46,460 nucleotides of DNA from Apostichopus parvimensis (taxonomy: Eukaryota; Echinodermata; Holothuroidea; Aspidochirotida; Stichopodidae). The position numbers and the translations under genes were made by a program. The stretch lies in the NCBI GenBank assembly GCA_000934455.1, contig KN887311.1, positions 1-46,460 of the forward strand. The letters are read 5' to 3'. Under the pieces are notes generated by a model. It did no database searches. It was not told where the DNA came from and saw nothing but the letters and a program-made list of their open reading frames with translations. This document shows positions 1 to 12,691 of the stretch, in pieces. The first letter of the stretch is position 1. Each line of letters begins with the position of its first letter.

Positions 1-913
1 AAATATCGCTGACAGAGTTAGAGCAAGCTTGTAGTTGTCAGACTCGGATGTTTCTTAAAAGTGACGTCCAGATGTTTCAAGTCTCTCGTGGAGCTATGAC
101 GGGATAATGGAGGATGTTGTAGTTAAGTGATCTCCGTCTACTGTTTATTAGTTCATGCATACAGTGCGTTGAGTTTCCATCACTGCTGAAAGACCTCAAT
201 TAAAAGCACGCGCAATTTCTCGAGAAAAAAAGTTATCGGGACGAGAGGCGAAAGTCCCCGAATTAACTTAGTTCTTCCATACTTTATCAAAATAATCAGT
301 ACTTGAATGGTATAGATATGTTTTGAAGAACCGACATAGCCTATATTGTTATTGTTGAAAGGGCGAAGTACGGTCTTTTTACTAATGAAATCCTACCCAT
401 ATTCCTTCACACGCAACCCCCCCCCCCCGCCCCCTAGTACCCCGTCACCGACTTCTTCATCGATCCCATCCTATGATTTGTTCATGTGGTTGACTTGTCC
501 CATGCCCGGTCAATACCTGACCCCGTGAAACATCAGTGAATATTTCTCTGATTACTGCACCCTTCCCCTCCGCCATTCCCCTACCTCAAATGTGTGTCGG
601 CGTCCATGCCGTCTGTTTTCTATACGGGACATATACCCCTCGCCTTAGTGGGCTTCGATCATCCCTTTGGTAGGAGTCCAATGCAAAAAGAAGCATAAAA
701 ATTAAATTCCTAGTTCGTACGTCTGTACTTCTTTCGCCTCCCGTACGATCTCCTTCAGTAACTTCAACGGGCCAATTTGGCCATACAAGTTAAAGTTATA
801 ATAATCAAGTACATCTCACTTTGTGAAGGTTCTTCACACTTCATTTACTTCTTAGTGGGAAAAGTTTCATTTGCGACAGAAGAACAATTCTGCGGTGATT
901 TGTTAATCAAACA

Positions 914-1127
914 AGGCACGGATCCAGGGTAGGGGGGGGGGGGGGGGGTTGTACACCACCCTTTTCTATTCAACCCACCCCTCTCCCACAAACTTGAGTA
1001 TAGACCCAATTATGAAACTAATTTACAGACCCCCCCCCCCCACCACCCCACAAGTGAGAATCTGCTTCAACGATCCAATAGCCATGCACTCCCATCCTAC
1101 TTAAGATCATGGATCTGCCCCTTGATG
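914..1127. mobile_element. hAT-like remnant with poly-G and poly-C runs
   Basis: GGCACGGATCCAGGG near the left and GGGGCAGATCCATG (read inward from the right) form imperfect ends of a widespread hAT-like type. The interior contains a G run (932-948) and a C run (1030-1041). No target duplication is recognisable, so the exact limits are approximate. Confidence 0.5.
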
Positions 1128-3599
1128 CCGTCTGACTTAAAGGAGCTATACAGTTCACGACCAAAATCCAATAAAACTTAATATCCTAACTACCGAAACT
1201 CACATAATACCAAAAAGTGAAAGAATTTTCGGACTTCACATACATTAAAAATGACAGAAAAGTTAATAAATAAAAAGACCCCCCCCCCCCGTAGAAAAAA
1301 TCATTCCAGCCTCTATGTACATATGAGGCATTTATCTCAAATTCACAACCTTACACTTATCACGTTTGGTACGTTTTTGTTGTTGTTTTTGCAAGCCTCC
1401 GAAACTCATTTTTTTTTGGTCCAACGATAGGAGGTCCCACTCCAACGATAGAATGTATCGATGACAGTCCTGGTGTATAGGGAAAGGGATGCAGTCGACC
1501 GTGCATTTAGAAATTGACACGGATGTGTGACCAAAATCTTCAGATATTTGAAGAAAAGTGTGAAACAATTAAGACTTCTTCCTGGAGGCTGTCTCGTAGG
1601 ATAATAGTAACAAATGATGGAGACCCACTCTGGAGCAAGGAGATGACAAAGTCAGACAGATTTATCCCAAGGAGGATTTTAAGAAGGTCAGTCTGTCGTT
1701 CTTAAAACAAAATCATACACAAATGGAAACAGGTATTTTAAATTTTTAGAAGTTGACTAAAATCAACAAACAAACAATAATATTCAGTGGAGTGATAATA
1801 ATTCAATACTGCCATTTTTTTTTGGGGGGGGGGTGGGGATTTAATTCTTGATCAAGTGTATACTGTATGTCATTAAAATATCATTCTAACATAGCGAAGT
1901 TGGTAACCCCCCCCCCCCCCCCCCCTTTCCCCTGTTTTGAATAAGGAAAGGCCTTGTTAATTGTTGCGGCCGATGGCATACCCTCATGGCAAATGTAAAC
2001 CCCGAACATTCCATATTGACAAGAAATTTGATGATAAAACAACTCTCCCAAATGGGATGCAAATCAAGTCAGGTGTAACGGTACGACTGTTAAGGAAAAT
2101 CATTTTCATCACTTCTGATAAATGTCAGAAGTGATATGAAGAGGTTACAATAGGTGGTGGGACGAAATCCATACACTAAATTACAGAACTTAAAGAATTA
2201 TACTAACTAAATTTTGTTTTAGGCCTGGTCTCTTTTCTTTTTCCTTATGTTGCTGCCAATGACAACCGCCTTCATCAGAGACGTCCAACCAAGGATCGAC
2301 GACTAGACGGGGGAGGGAAGGGGGGAGGGAGGAAGAGGCCAATCCTGACGAGAGGCTGTGTCACGTTGGGCTACAGCTCCCTGGGCCCGGGGTCATTCTT
2401 GTGGAACGGGGTTTGCACATGTACGAATGGATTAGGTGAGACCTTCCACTCACCTGAAACTAATTCTTGATACGCCCATGAATGTACAATGAATTTATGA
2501 AATTTCAAAAAGTGGACACGGTACCTTGCCAACCTCTCGACGCCTCGGTAGGTGGGTTGGGAGGGGGGGGGAGACATTTTATCAGACATAAACTCTGTCA
2601 ATGTCCCGACAAACCGGGCGAACATGAATTTACCTGCCCTAGATGAATCATCTGCCCGAGAATACTTTATAAATGTTCCACATAACTGAATTTTCCCGAC
2701 AAACGGCATGATTTATTACAGATAACGGACCCACTCATATTTTCAATAAACTACAGAGAGTTAAGGGTAGAAACGACCATTTTCTGACGTTTTCTATTGC
2801 ATTATAATTTGTTTAAAAAAAAAAAAAAAATCATTTTTGTGTTAAAGCAGTAGTAGCGAAACTTTTGAAAGTATTGGTCTTTCTTAAGGTGTTAACAAAT
2901 TTAGTCTTCCTTGAGGTATTAAAAAATTTAGTCCTGACACTAAAGTTTCACAAATGAACAGTTCATTTTGAAGCTGAGTATGGTTGAGTGAATATGACAT
3001 CTGACATCCACAAAAACAATAGGGTTCTCGAATTCATGGGTAAGCCACATGCCACATATGAGATCAGCTGTGGTAGCCATTCTTGAGGTATCATGTTTAC
3101 ACAGGAGAGCATCATATTACATGTACACCGTACACACACACCGCATGCATACACCCACCCACACACACACAGATATGTATGCACAAATGACTGAAGAGGT
3201 CTGTGAAAAGGATTTAACCACTCAGAATATCAGAGAAAATAAGTAGTCAGAGAAATGATGTGTGTTCTTTATCTTGTAATTATTACCTGAGTAAAACTGT
3301 TCACAGGAAAAAGGAACAATTTGTCCAGAAACGACTCCTTTTAAAGTAACCGTGACGGAACTCGTTGTCGTGACCAGAAATGTATTCTCAACTAGCTTAA
3401 ATTTAAGTATAAATTCTGCCATAATTTAAAGTTAAGATTAATCAGATATTTTACCTTTATAAAGTGACCCTCACCAACACTGTTTAGGAAGGGTCATAAT
3501 GCGATAATATTAATGATGTGAATGTATGATTGAATTCACAAACCAGACTCCAAATACAAATGGCTGATGAAAAGTATTTTTAACAAGATGGATTGGGAA

Positions 3600-3880
3600 G
3601 AATGAGAAGGGACTGTCATACTCAGCAATTTGGATTTTTTTAAAACTAACATACAACTAAAATGCATGCTTCATGAGAAATGTTTTGATTTGCAAGATGA
3701 ACGTTTGGATGGCAAACATTAGATATTGAATTAACCAAATTGAGAAGAAACTGTCATACTCAGTAATTTGGGTTTTCTTAAAACTTACATACAAAAATAG
3801 AATGCATGCTTCATGAGAAATGTTTTGATTTGCAAGATGCATGTTGGATGACAAACATTAGATATCGGAATTAACCAAAT
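3600..3880. repeat. Two tandem copies of a 138-bp unit
   Basis: Blocks such as ACTGTCATACTCAG (3612 and 3750) and ATGCATGCTTCATGAGAAAT (3662 and 3802) recur about 138-140 bp apart with high identity. The second copy ends near 3880 in ATTAACCAAATTGA. No gene is associated with it. Confidence 0.85.
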
Positions 3881-6149
3881 TGATGAACAGCTTGTTGTTT
3901 TACATTTGACATAATTGCACATTACTTATTTTCAAAATGTCTCTGATAGAGAAAGCAATTCACAATTGACATCGGCCATCTTCGTACTATTCGGTCCACG
4001 AGCTTCGATCTTCGGACCGAGCCATGACGGACCAGACCCCCCCCCCTTCAGAGTTGATCATGCTCAGAATGTATCCGATAGCCAGTCCAGAATACCGGAC
4101 TATGGACTTTATGTTAACAAAAAGGGCTTATTTGATCTCCCTTTGGCACACTCTGAAATCTGTAGATACATTTTTGATGTCTGAAATAATCTTGTGACCC
4201 ACAATATAAATGACCCACTAAATACCCACAAATAAAAGTGACCCACTAAATAAATGTTCACGACCCACACTCTGCTGACCGTTGTTCTCTACGTAAAAGT
4301 ATAATGTCTTTGTCTGGCTTGTAACAAAGCAGTAAAAACAGAGATTAAAATGTCAAGAATTTGCTCATTCTATAACGTACCTTGAAGCTTTGATACAAGG
4401 TTTGTTTATATCAGATTTAACTCTGTGTCAACTTACTGAACAGCTTGACACGGAACTCTGCTGGTGTTGTTGCTACTTAACAACAAGTGTTAAATTTCAA
4501 AACTTGTCTTGCTAGGACCATATCAGCATCTCCCCTAGAGATGCTCTCATCAACCAGAACCCATACTCTCGATATCTGGCATGACATTAACCCTCACATT
4601 ATTTCTGCAATTCCCAGACATGCTGCATGATGAGGCAGGCCATGAGTTGTTTGGTCTTCTCTTTACCTCTCTCCTCAGTTTCCGCTGACTCTGGTAAATC
4701 GGAGGACGGCATCGTACCAACGAGAGTCAACTTTACTTAATCAGAGAACGAAATTTGTCAACTTCGACTCGATCTCAACCAGCAGCTGACTAATTTCCAT
4801 CCCAGAAAGTACCGTTTCTTCAAATTGTTAATGATAAGGCGTAGAAGATGTATCCACTGGCCGGCTTCATCTCTCATCGTCCACTTATCTATCCAAAATG
4901 TCACCAAGTTTCGAGGCTGTCGGACATGTCTGTTGCCAGATAGTTTCCTTTGATATTCCAAACTTTGTACGACGTTGACAGAAATTCTCGAACTATATAT
5001 AACAAGAGATGAAAAAAATGAGGGGAAATAAAAAGGGTACAAGAGAGAGAGAGAGGTGAAATATTATCTCAAAGTTATGTTTTCTTAATATTTATAAGAA
5101 ATCCATCAGGAGCTGCTGCTTTGTAAACTGGAAAATTCCCTTGCCAATTTGATGGGTCCCTCTTCAATGCCAGAGAGGTGCCAAATAACAGGAGAAAGTG
5201 ATCTACCTTAGGGGGGGGGGGGAGGTTGGGGTGCACTCTGAGCAAGGATAGCTTATCAGAAACATTATTAATGACAAGATTACTCTCCATAATCTGAATA
5301 AAACCATTGATAAGCAGGTGTTACGTACTGTACTGAGACTTTACATTCGTTCTGTCACGTATTACATTTGATTGCGTCACACTACACAGAGGGACTAACC
5401 CACAGTACACACGGGTTCACTGAAGGTGTTTGATAGCTATTTCTTCATGAATAATTTGACGGGGGAATAATTTTGTTAATGGAAAAAGCAGTTAAAAGTA
5501 TAGATAGTGTGCGGTCACTTATTTTCTTGACTCGCTATAGAAATTGGCCTTCAGTGGCAAACACTCATGCATCAAACTTCCAAGCAGATTACAACCAGAG
5601 ATGTACTTTAATACATGTGAACATGTTATAACTTGGAAAACAGAACTAAAATTTGATGTTACAAGAAATTACACAACGTAACAAAAAAAATTAATCGATT
5701 ATACAATAATTCTATGTATATAGAGGCCAAACCCCCCCCCCCCCCCTCTATTGGCCACTTTTAAGAGCAATATTTATCAAATATCAAACTGAAAAATCCA
5801 TACCACGTGCAACTAAATACTTTTTTTTTCTCAGTATACTAACAAGTATTAACCAAACAGCAGATGACTGGATTTACTTTAATCAGTAATTCCAGATTAT
5901 TAAGGTGTACAGTCTGAACCGCTCTTCCAAGCAAGACATAGATCATTTTAAATGACTTTTCTCATATGATTATTCAATGTAGCTAAGCAACACATTGCTT
6001 GCTGTTCACCAAATTTGTTGGCTATATATAGCACATTTTTTACCTGAAAAATAAATTCCAATTTGAAACTTTGACATTTACGTCACACACTGGACCCCGA
6101 CTTCAACAAACTGACCCCGCTATTGTTGTGAATGCTTCCCGTCATTGTC

Positions 6150-6215
6150 ATGTTTGTCACCAGTACCCCTTCACCAGTACCCCTTTGTCACCAGTACCCC
6201 TGTTTGTACCCCTTC
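6150..6215. repeat. Short CACCAGTACCCC tandem repeat
   Basis: CACCAGTACCCC recurs three times (about 6159-6200) at irregular spacing, followed by a partial copy (GTACCCC). It is a small imperfect repeat only. Confidence 0.7.
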
Positions 6216-7539
6216 AAAGATTCATTGATGTTATTACCAGTTCTACAATTTTTTTTTATGAGCAAATGAACTAAACTCTTTGGCACCAAAGCATCAAATG
6301 TTTTTATGACTAAAACTAGATTAGACTACAACTTTATATTATATGCTCTGATGCGATAAAGCTTTCTATTTTGGGTTAACGGATCACAAATCTTGCTATG
6401 ACAAGACCACGTCAAGGTAAATTTTATGAGGCGGCTTCACTTTACCAAGAAATAAATCATAGATTCAGATTTAGACGGCCTCATCATTACAGGACAGTTA
6501 TACCATTAAATTCTGTTAATTGCACATAAAGTACAGTAATATTATTCAGTGGCAGGATGGCAAAGGGGGCAAGGTATCAGAATCAGTAAGTGTATGTAAC
6601 TTTGCTGTAATCCCCACCCCCCCCCCCCTCCCACCTGCTTAGATACTTGAGGTGGATATCATTGTATCTAAATCAAACAGAGAAAGGAACAGGTTTATAT
6701 TAATAAATATCATTAAAAATCAAACAATTATATGAAATACAAATCACCAAATTCAAAGTGGGATGTATCAGTTTTAGATGTGCTGGATATTGTTAAACAT
6801 GAAAATTAATAATGAATAAACAAGTAAATACTAAGTTTTATATTGCTCAATTCTACCTTACAGTATATTTACCTTATCTCCTGACATTTGAGAAAATTCG
6901 AAATCGGAAATGTTCCTATTTTGTGGAAGACAGGTTGGCAAGGTACGTCCAACCACATGGAATGTTACCACAAACTCCATGAATGTTCATTATGTCCAGA
7001 GTGCAGTAAGAAACTAGGTCGGTATCACCTACACCACAAACCAATTTTTAAGTTCGTTTGAATCAGTCAGTTTAATTTCCCTAAGCATTCCAACAAGAGG
7101 CTTCTTTTCTTAATTCTCAGAGTAGACACAGAACATATAATACAAAATCTAATTACCATAGCTTAGGGTAGTTTTACAGCATCGTTTTGCTTGCTACTAG
7201 CTTTTGTAGATATTTATTAATTTAATAAACCAGAAGACATATTTATCCCAATAGATTGCTTGCGATTTATCACACTAAGATGTCCTGTTATCTTTTAGCA
7301 TTTAGATTCTATAAATTTAACCATGATAAGTAATGATCCCATTTGTCTCTATCTAATCTCTCTTGCAGGCAAAATAAGTGGTTAGAGACAACAACAAAAA
7401 ACAAAACAAAAATGCTGATTTTTTTTCTTCTAATTTGAAATAACAGCCGAACAGTTTCAAACTAAAGTGTGATTATTGTGATTCAAGCAGGCATGGAAAT
7501 AGAAAAAAAAAAAAAAAAGACAATAGAGTAAGAAGACAT

Positions 7540-7825
7540 TATGGACAAATATGGCATAGCTCCACAATCCCTGAGAGTCCACTTAGACCAAAACAATAGA
7601 GAAAGAAGACATTATGAACAAGTACAGTATGGCATAGCTCCACAATCCCTGAGAGTCCACTTAGACCAAAACAATAACAATAGAGAAAGAAGACATTATG
7701 GACAAGTACAGTATGGCATAGCTCCACAGTCCCTGAGAGTCCACTTAGACCAAAACAATAGAGAAAGAATACATTATGGACAAGTACAGTATGGCATAGC
7801 TTTACAATCCCTGAGAGTCCATTAA
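7540..7825. repeat. 78-bp tandem repeat, open in frame on both strands
   Basis: There are about 3.7 copies of a unit containing GCATAGCTCCACAATCCCTG and GTCCACTTAGACC. One copy carries an extra 6 bp (ACAATA duplication). Since 78 and 84 are multiples of three, one frame stays open on each strand, with a 26-residue peptide repeat on the plus strand. It has no intron signals or homology I recognise and is treated as a minisatellite, not a gene. Confidence 0.85.
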
Positions 7826-8620
7826 GATCATGAATGAGTTACATCATACAATCGTCTGGTGTACTAGGGCCAGTGTTACTCAGGAATAAATTTGTTGGTG
7901 AACTAAAAAGAACCAGACGTGAATTATACGTTCTACCATATGTATATATGGGGCTGCTTCGTGTACAGTACATTGTAAAATAACTGTCTTCCAGGCCGAA
8001 TGATAAACCATGATGTTATGCAGGGACAGTCCTCTTACATGTTCCTTAGAACCTTTTTGCCTTACGGACTTCTTACATCATATAAGTTGAGATTGTCAAT
8101 TTAACAATAGATTTGTATTCCACCTACAGTATCACTCACTTTATGATCTGGATTTATTCTACGGTATTAACACATTTAGATCTGTTACCCAGTTAGGACT
8201 AAGCAATGGCTCTAATAGGTAAGCTATAGTCCTGCTTTTTATGTTCTTTGATCAACTCTTTAACAGATGATGGAGATAACTCTTATATAAATTTCCAAAT
8301 TCTAACAAAAACTTTTCATACTGGGGGAAAAATTTATATACAAAGGTTGAAATGTTACGTTATAAATAATAATCCACATATTGCCAAATTTGGGTTCTCT
8401 GCTTATAATGGCAAGCTTAACCTAAGATGCTTTTCTGGTTTGAAGGTTTTGATATTAAACTACTGTCTAGATGTTTTATAACAGTGCAGTCTGTTATGTA
8501 TTTATACGGATGACACCTCACAAGTGGTCTAATTAAGACATACTGTATAGAGTAAACACAGTAAACTACATAACTCAATGACAAAGAAGGTCTGTTTAAG
8601 TGTGCCATCAACGTTTTGAT

Positions 8621-8640
8621 CTCTCTCTCTCTCTCTCTCG
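8621..8640. repeat. CT dinucleotide microsatellite
   Basis: Nine to ten CT units followed by CGCTAGCTC. It is a simple repeat in gene-free DNA. Confidence 0.85.
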
Positions 8641-10301
8641 CTAGCTCTTTCTTCATGAAACAAAACCAAAAATCACTCAAGTCTTCAGATAAACTGGAAC
8701 ACTGCTTCACCCAAAAACAAAAGCCACAAACAGATTGCTAATTAGAGACCGAGTTGTAAATTAACTCCAAAGGCCTGGTATATACTAGCTCTAGTCATGA
8801 TCGTATCTCAATGTTGGTTACGTTTCATTAATGATTGCTCAACCCATGTGACTCGCCTCGCTAATTGGACGGGTCTCGCAGCTGTCGTCATGCGAGAATT
8901 AATTTTACAACACTTCTGTCCCACTTACACGTTTCATAAATAATCGGAACGCATACAGCCTGGAGAATTTGACAGGCGAGTATGTTCTATAAGAATGTCG
9001 TTCACTCCCGCCGCTTGAAGGCGGCTTCTTGTTTTTCCTTTGTTTTTTTTCCTTAATACCCACCCACAAACATTCTTGTCCGATAGGACTCATAATATTA
9101 CAAAATCCTTCAAAGCGCTTACTCTAGTACTTCACTGATACTCGACAAGGATATATCTTCGTTAGCCTTTTGGAGCGGCGGAAAAATTTCTCAAAACATG
9201 CAAAAAAGGTGAGGATAAACTTGTGTAATATGGATAACATCTGGGTCCTTTACAGAGCACAATGTTAAGTAAAAGAATACATGTTGAAAACATGCCTAGG
9301 AAAAAAAATACAGGGATTTTTCTTTAAAAAACTTACATATTTTACAGGTTAACATTCTAGAATAATTAAAAAAATAATTGAAAAACAGTACAAATTAAGT
9401 TTCCACTTGTAGGGCAGCCATTGGATATATCACTTGACGTTTATCTAGTGATTAGTAAAATGACATTGAATGACATTGGCATTCGACTATTTGCATAGAC
9501 AGACTTGTTCAACCCACTGATGTTATTGCTTAGACTTTAAATTACAGAAATGCCTCTAGAATAAAACCGACAAGAAAAAAGCAGCAATAGGAAATAAGAC
9601 CCCAACACATTGCAATAGGAAAGTTTTGTGAAATACTAATTATCGTCAAACCAAAACCAGATGTTTCGTTCAATTTAATTTATTCGTTTATTCACAACAT
9701 TATATAATATACGCATCTAATTGAAGATTTAGTCAAATACATAGCATGCATTGTTGTGAAAGAAAGCGTTCCAAGAAGCCTCAGGGCTTTATAACAAAGT
9801 AGAATGCTTCCAAGGAAGAAAAAAGAAATAAATATAAGTAAGGAAAAGAACGCGATATAAAAATATGTGTGTACTACTTCTGTATGTACAGATTTTAACC
9901 GGATGCTTGAACACAAAGACTTTTAAGATGGTTAATAACCAATACTTAAAGCTAGACAGGATAAGTTAATCAATAATAAACTTCACTCCTATCTCCCTGA
10001 AGAAAAAGAGAACAAGTAATTCCTTGATGCAAATGTTTGAAAGGGGGAATAGGTTTTAGAGTAGGGTGGACATTGTTAGTGAAATTGATAATTAACATTG
10101 ATATAGTTCACTAGAAAACTGTAAGAGTCCAAGCTGGCTATAGCCATTGCAATCTGATTTGGAACAAATATTTGGTAGTGTGCATTGTAAACAGATCTGT
10201 AAATTTTATGTGCAAATGCAAAATACTTATTTCAAGAACAAGAAAGAATGTATCGTGCTAAGGTCAACCCATTGGATCCACATCACATACTGTGTTCTAC
10301 G

Positions 10302-11232
10302 TAGGTGATTAATTATGATTCATAAATTATGTATCAAGTGATTACGAATAATACACTTTCGAGAGATTATGAATCATACACTATCGAGTGATTTATATGA
10401 ACCACACACTATCTATCGAGTGATTACAATGCAAACACTATCTACAGTATAGAGTGATTACGATTCATACACTATCGAGAGATTACAAATCATACACTAT
10501 GTAGTGTAAGAATCACACACTACCTATCGAGTGATTACGATTCATACACTTTGGAGATTACGATTCATAAATTATCTATAGAGTGATTATGAATCATATA
10601 GAATATGAATCATACACTATCTATTGAGTGATTACAAATGATACACTATCTATCGAGTGATTACGATGCATACACTATCTATAGAGTGATAATGATTCCT
10701 ACACTATCTATAGAGTGATTACGATTCATACACTATCTATAGAGTGATTACAATTCCTACACTATCCATTGAGTGATAATGATTCCTACACTATCTATAG
10801 AGTGATTATGATTCATACACTATCTATAGAGTGATTACAATTGATAAACTATCTTTCCAGTGATTACGAATCATACACTATCTTCGAGTGATTAGGATTC
10901 ATACACTATCCTTCAAGTGATTACTACTTATGTGATTTATTTAATACTTCTTATCAAGTGATTATGATTCATACACTATTTGTCCAGATATTACAAATCA
11001 CACACTGTTTATCGAGTGGTTATTATTCATGCAATATTCATCGAGTGGTTCTGAAGCATTCACTATTTATTGAGTGATTACGAACTAAACACTTATATCT
11101 TTTGATTATGATTCATATACTATTTAGCGATCATGGTTCATGCTCTATTTATCGAGTGACTATGATTCATGCACCGTTTATCGAGTGGTTTTTGATTCAT
11201 ACAATATTTATACCATTCATATAATTCATAAT
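10302..11232. repeat. Degenerate 29-bp minisatellite
   Basis: About 30 variant copies of a unit near AGAGTGATTACGATTCATAC followed by ACTATCTAT. Copies between 10680 and 10850 are the most regular (exactly 29 bp apart). Those at both edges are diverged or have lost part of the unit. It has no coding potential and lies in the gene-poor part between 9.9 and 11.3 kb. Confidence 0.9.
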
Positions 11233-11920
11233 CGATATAACTCAAAACAAAGGAACATCATGTAGATATTGCATTAAAGAAAAAACCTTGTTGGAATTCA
11301 ATATCCTCTACTAAAATTCTTATCCCTGACAACATAACAAGAAGGAAAAGAACTGAAAAGAGACAAAGTTATTTTATCTGTCAATTAAAGCCTGCTACTG
11401 TAGTAAAGTGCATTGACACAAAAGAAGAAATAACTTAAGATACAAAATTTGATAATTTTTTTTTCTTCAAAGATGCTTGAGGATTGGGAGTTAACATACT
11501 TTGGTGGACCCTTGGGGCCAGCACTTACTGTAACATGTTATATGCTCCAGCAGCCTTCATTATTGGTTTTCATCGTTCGGCTAGTACGACTACAGCATGA
11601 AGGCACAGACTCTGCAACTGTAACATTTGCTTGTCTTGTATAATTACAAATATTCCTTTTGCAAAACTAGTTACCATTTCACAAATAACCATAGACAAAC
11701 TCAGGCTCCTAAGGATTGTTTGACCACCAGGACTCATCACTAACTTGTTCATAAAGTAAGTGATGAAGGAAAAGAAATTTAAAAAAATAATGAAATCTAC
11801 TTTTCTCATTCACAGCCGTACTTGGTATTTACAATACTGGTTTAATCGGCCTTAAACATGGCTGGGCAGAGAGAGATCAATGCCATATCAAACAACAACA
11901 ATGAATTAAGGTATTGATCA

Positions 11921-12199
11921 GGCACAGATCTTGGCAGGGTTGGGGGTAGGGAGAGGGGGGGGGATAGGGGATTGTACATCCCCCTTTGCAACCTCACACA
12001 AAAACTTAAAAAGAAATTGTCAGCAGAATCTTGCAAGTAGACCTAATTTAAAGTCTAAATATGCCTTAGATTGCACCATTTCACACTTGAAAATTTCATT
12101 TCTTCAGGGAAGGGAGGACCCCTAAACACCAGAGTCTGCTTCAGTGACCCCCATGGCAACCCCCTTCTCCTTTTTAGACTCCTGGATCTGCCCCTAGTG
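11921..12199. mobile_element. Second hAT-like remnant of the same type
   Basis: The left end CAGGCACAGATC and right end (read inward) CTAGGGGCAGATCCAGG match the ends of the 914-1127 element. The interior also has a G run and the shared phrase GAGTCTGCTTCA, compared with GAGAATCTGCTTCA in the first. It lies just beyond the last recognised AP5M1 exon. Confidence 0.5.
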
Positions 12200-12691
12200 A
12201 CAAATGACGATGAATATGCAACCTACACCAGTTCATAGCTTGTAAAATGAAATATAGCTACATTATTTAGGTTATAATGACATCTGAGCCACAAAGTTTA
12301 CCTTCATTTCTTTTAAAACTTTACATGAAGCCAACTTTACTGAAAGTTGGGTACACTGAGAAAGTCAACGTGTTGCTCTATTGTGGTTTAAAGTGTTGGC
12401 AGTATTCTACTTCTCTTTAACTGTACAGTATGTCTATATTTGGTCCCTGACATCATCATTTGTGCAGATGTGGCAAATTACTTTAGAGTTCAATTTCTTT
12501 TAAATCGCCTAGCTTTTTAGATGTGGTGTCATTGTAGACAATATCTGTACCGGAATAACTCCAATCACTCCATAAAAATTATGTTAATTCTCGCAATAAC
12601 ATGCAAGAGCTGTTAACTTGGATCTTTTTCAATAAATCACCATAAATGTTGCCAAAATCTGAAACAAGAAAAGGGAAGAAAATGGAAAGAT

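Larger units (their letters stand above)
1..12691. other. Gene-free flank downstream of AP5M1
   Basis: Apart from the repeats listed separately, I see no coding exon that I can support in this stretch. Short reading frames lack splice context and family resemblance. Notable content is repeated poly-C or poly-G runs (for example 417-428, 1279-1290, 1907-1925 and 5733-5747). A missing last AP5M1 exon could lie here, since the last recognised exon may be followed by an intron. Confidence 0.6.

Noticed and set aside
3049..3184. Facing frames rich in His/Thr or Cys/Val
   Set aside because: Produced by a CA-rich simple repeat around 3130-3172.
5883..5923. Candidate last exon of AP5M1 on the minus strand ending IIWNY-stop
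   Set aside because: The phase fits and it resembles the vertebrate YIWN end, but the polypyrimidine tract is poor and other equally good chance matches exist (near 7080 and 11510).
6938..7060. Cys/His-rich stretch resembling a zinc finger (HECSLCPECSKK)
   Set aside because: Only about 40 codons, no partner exons and no full Cys/His spacing of a known finger; too weak to call.
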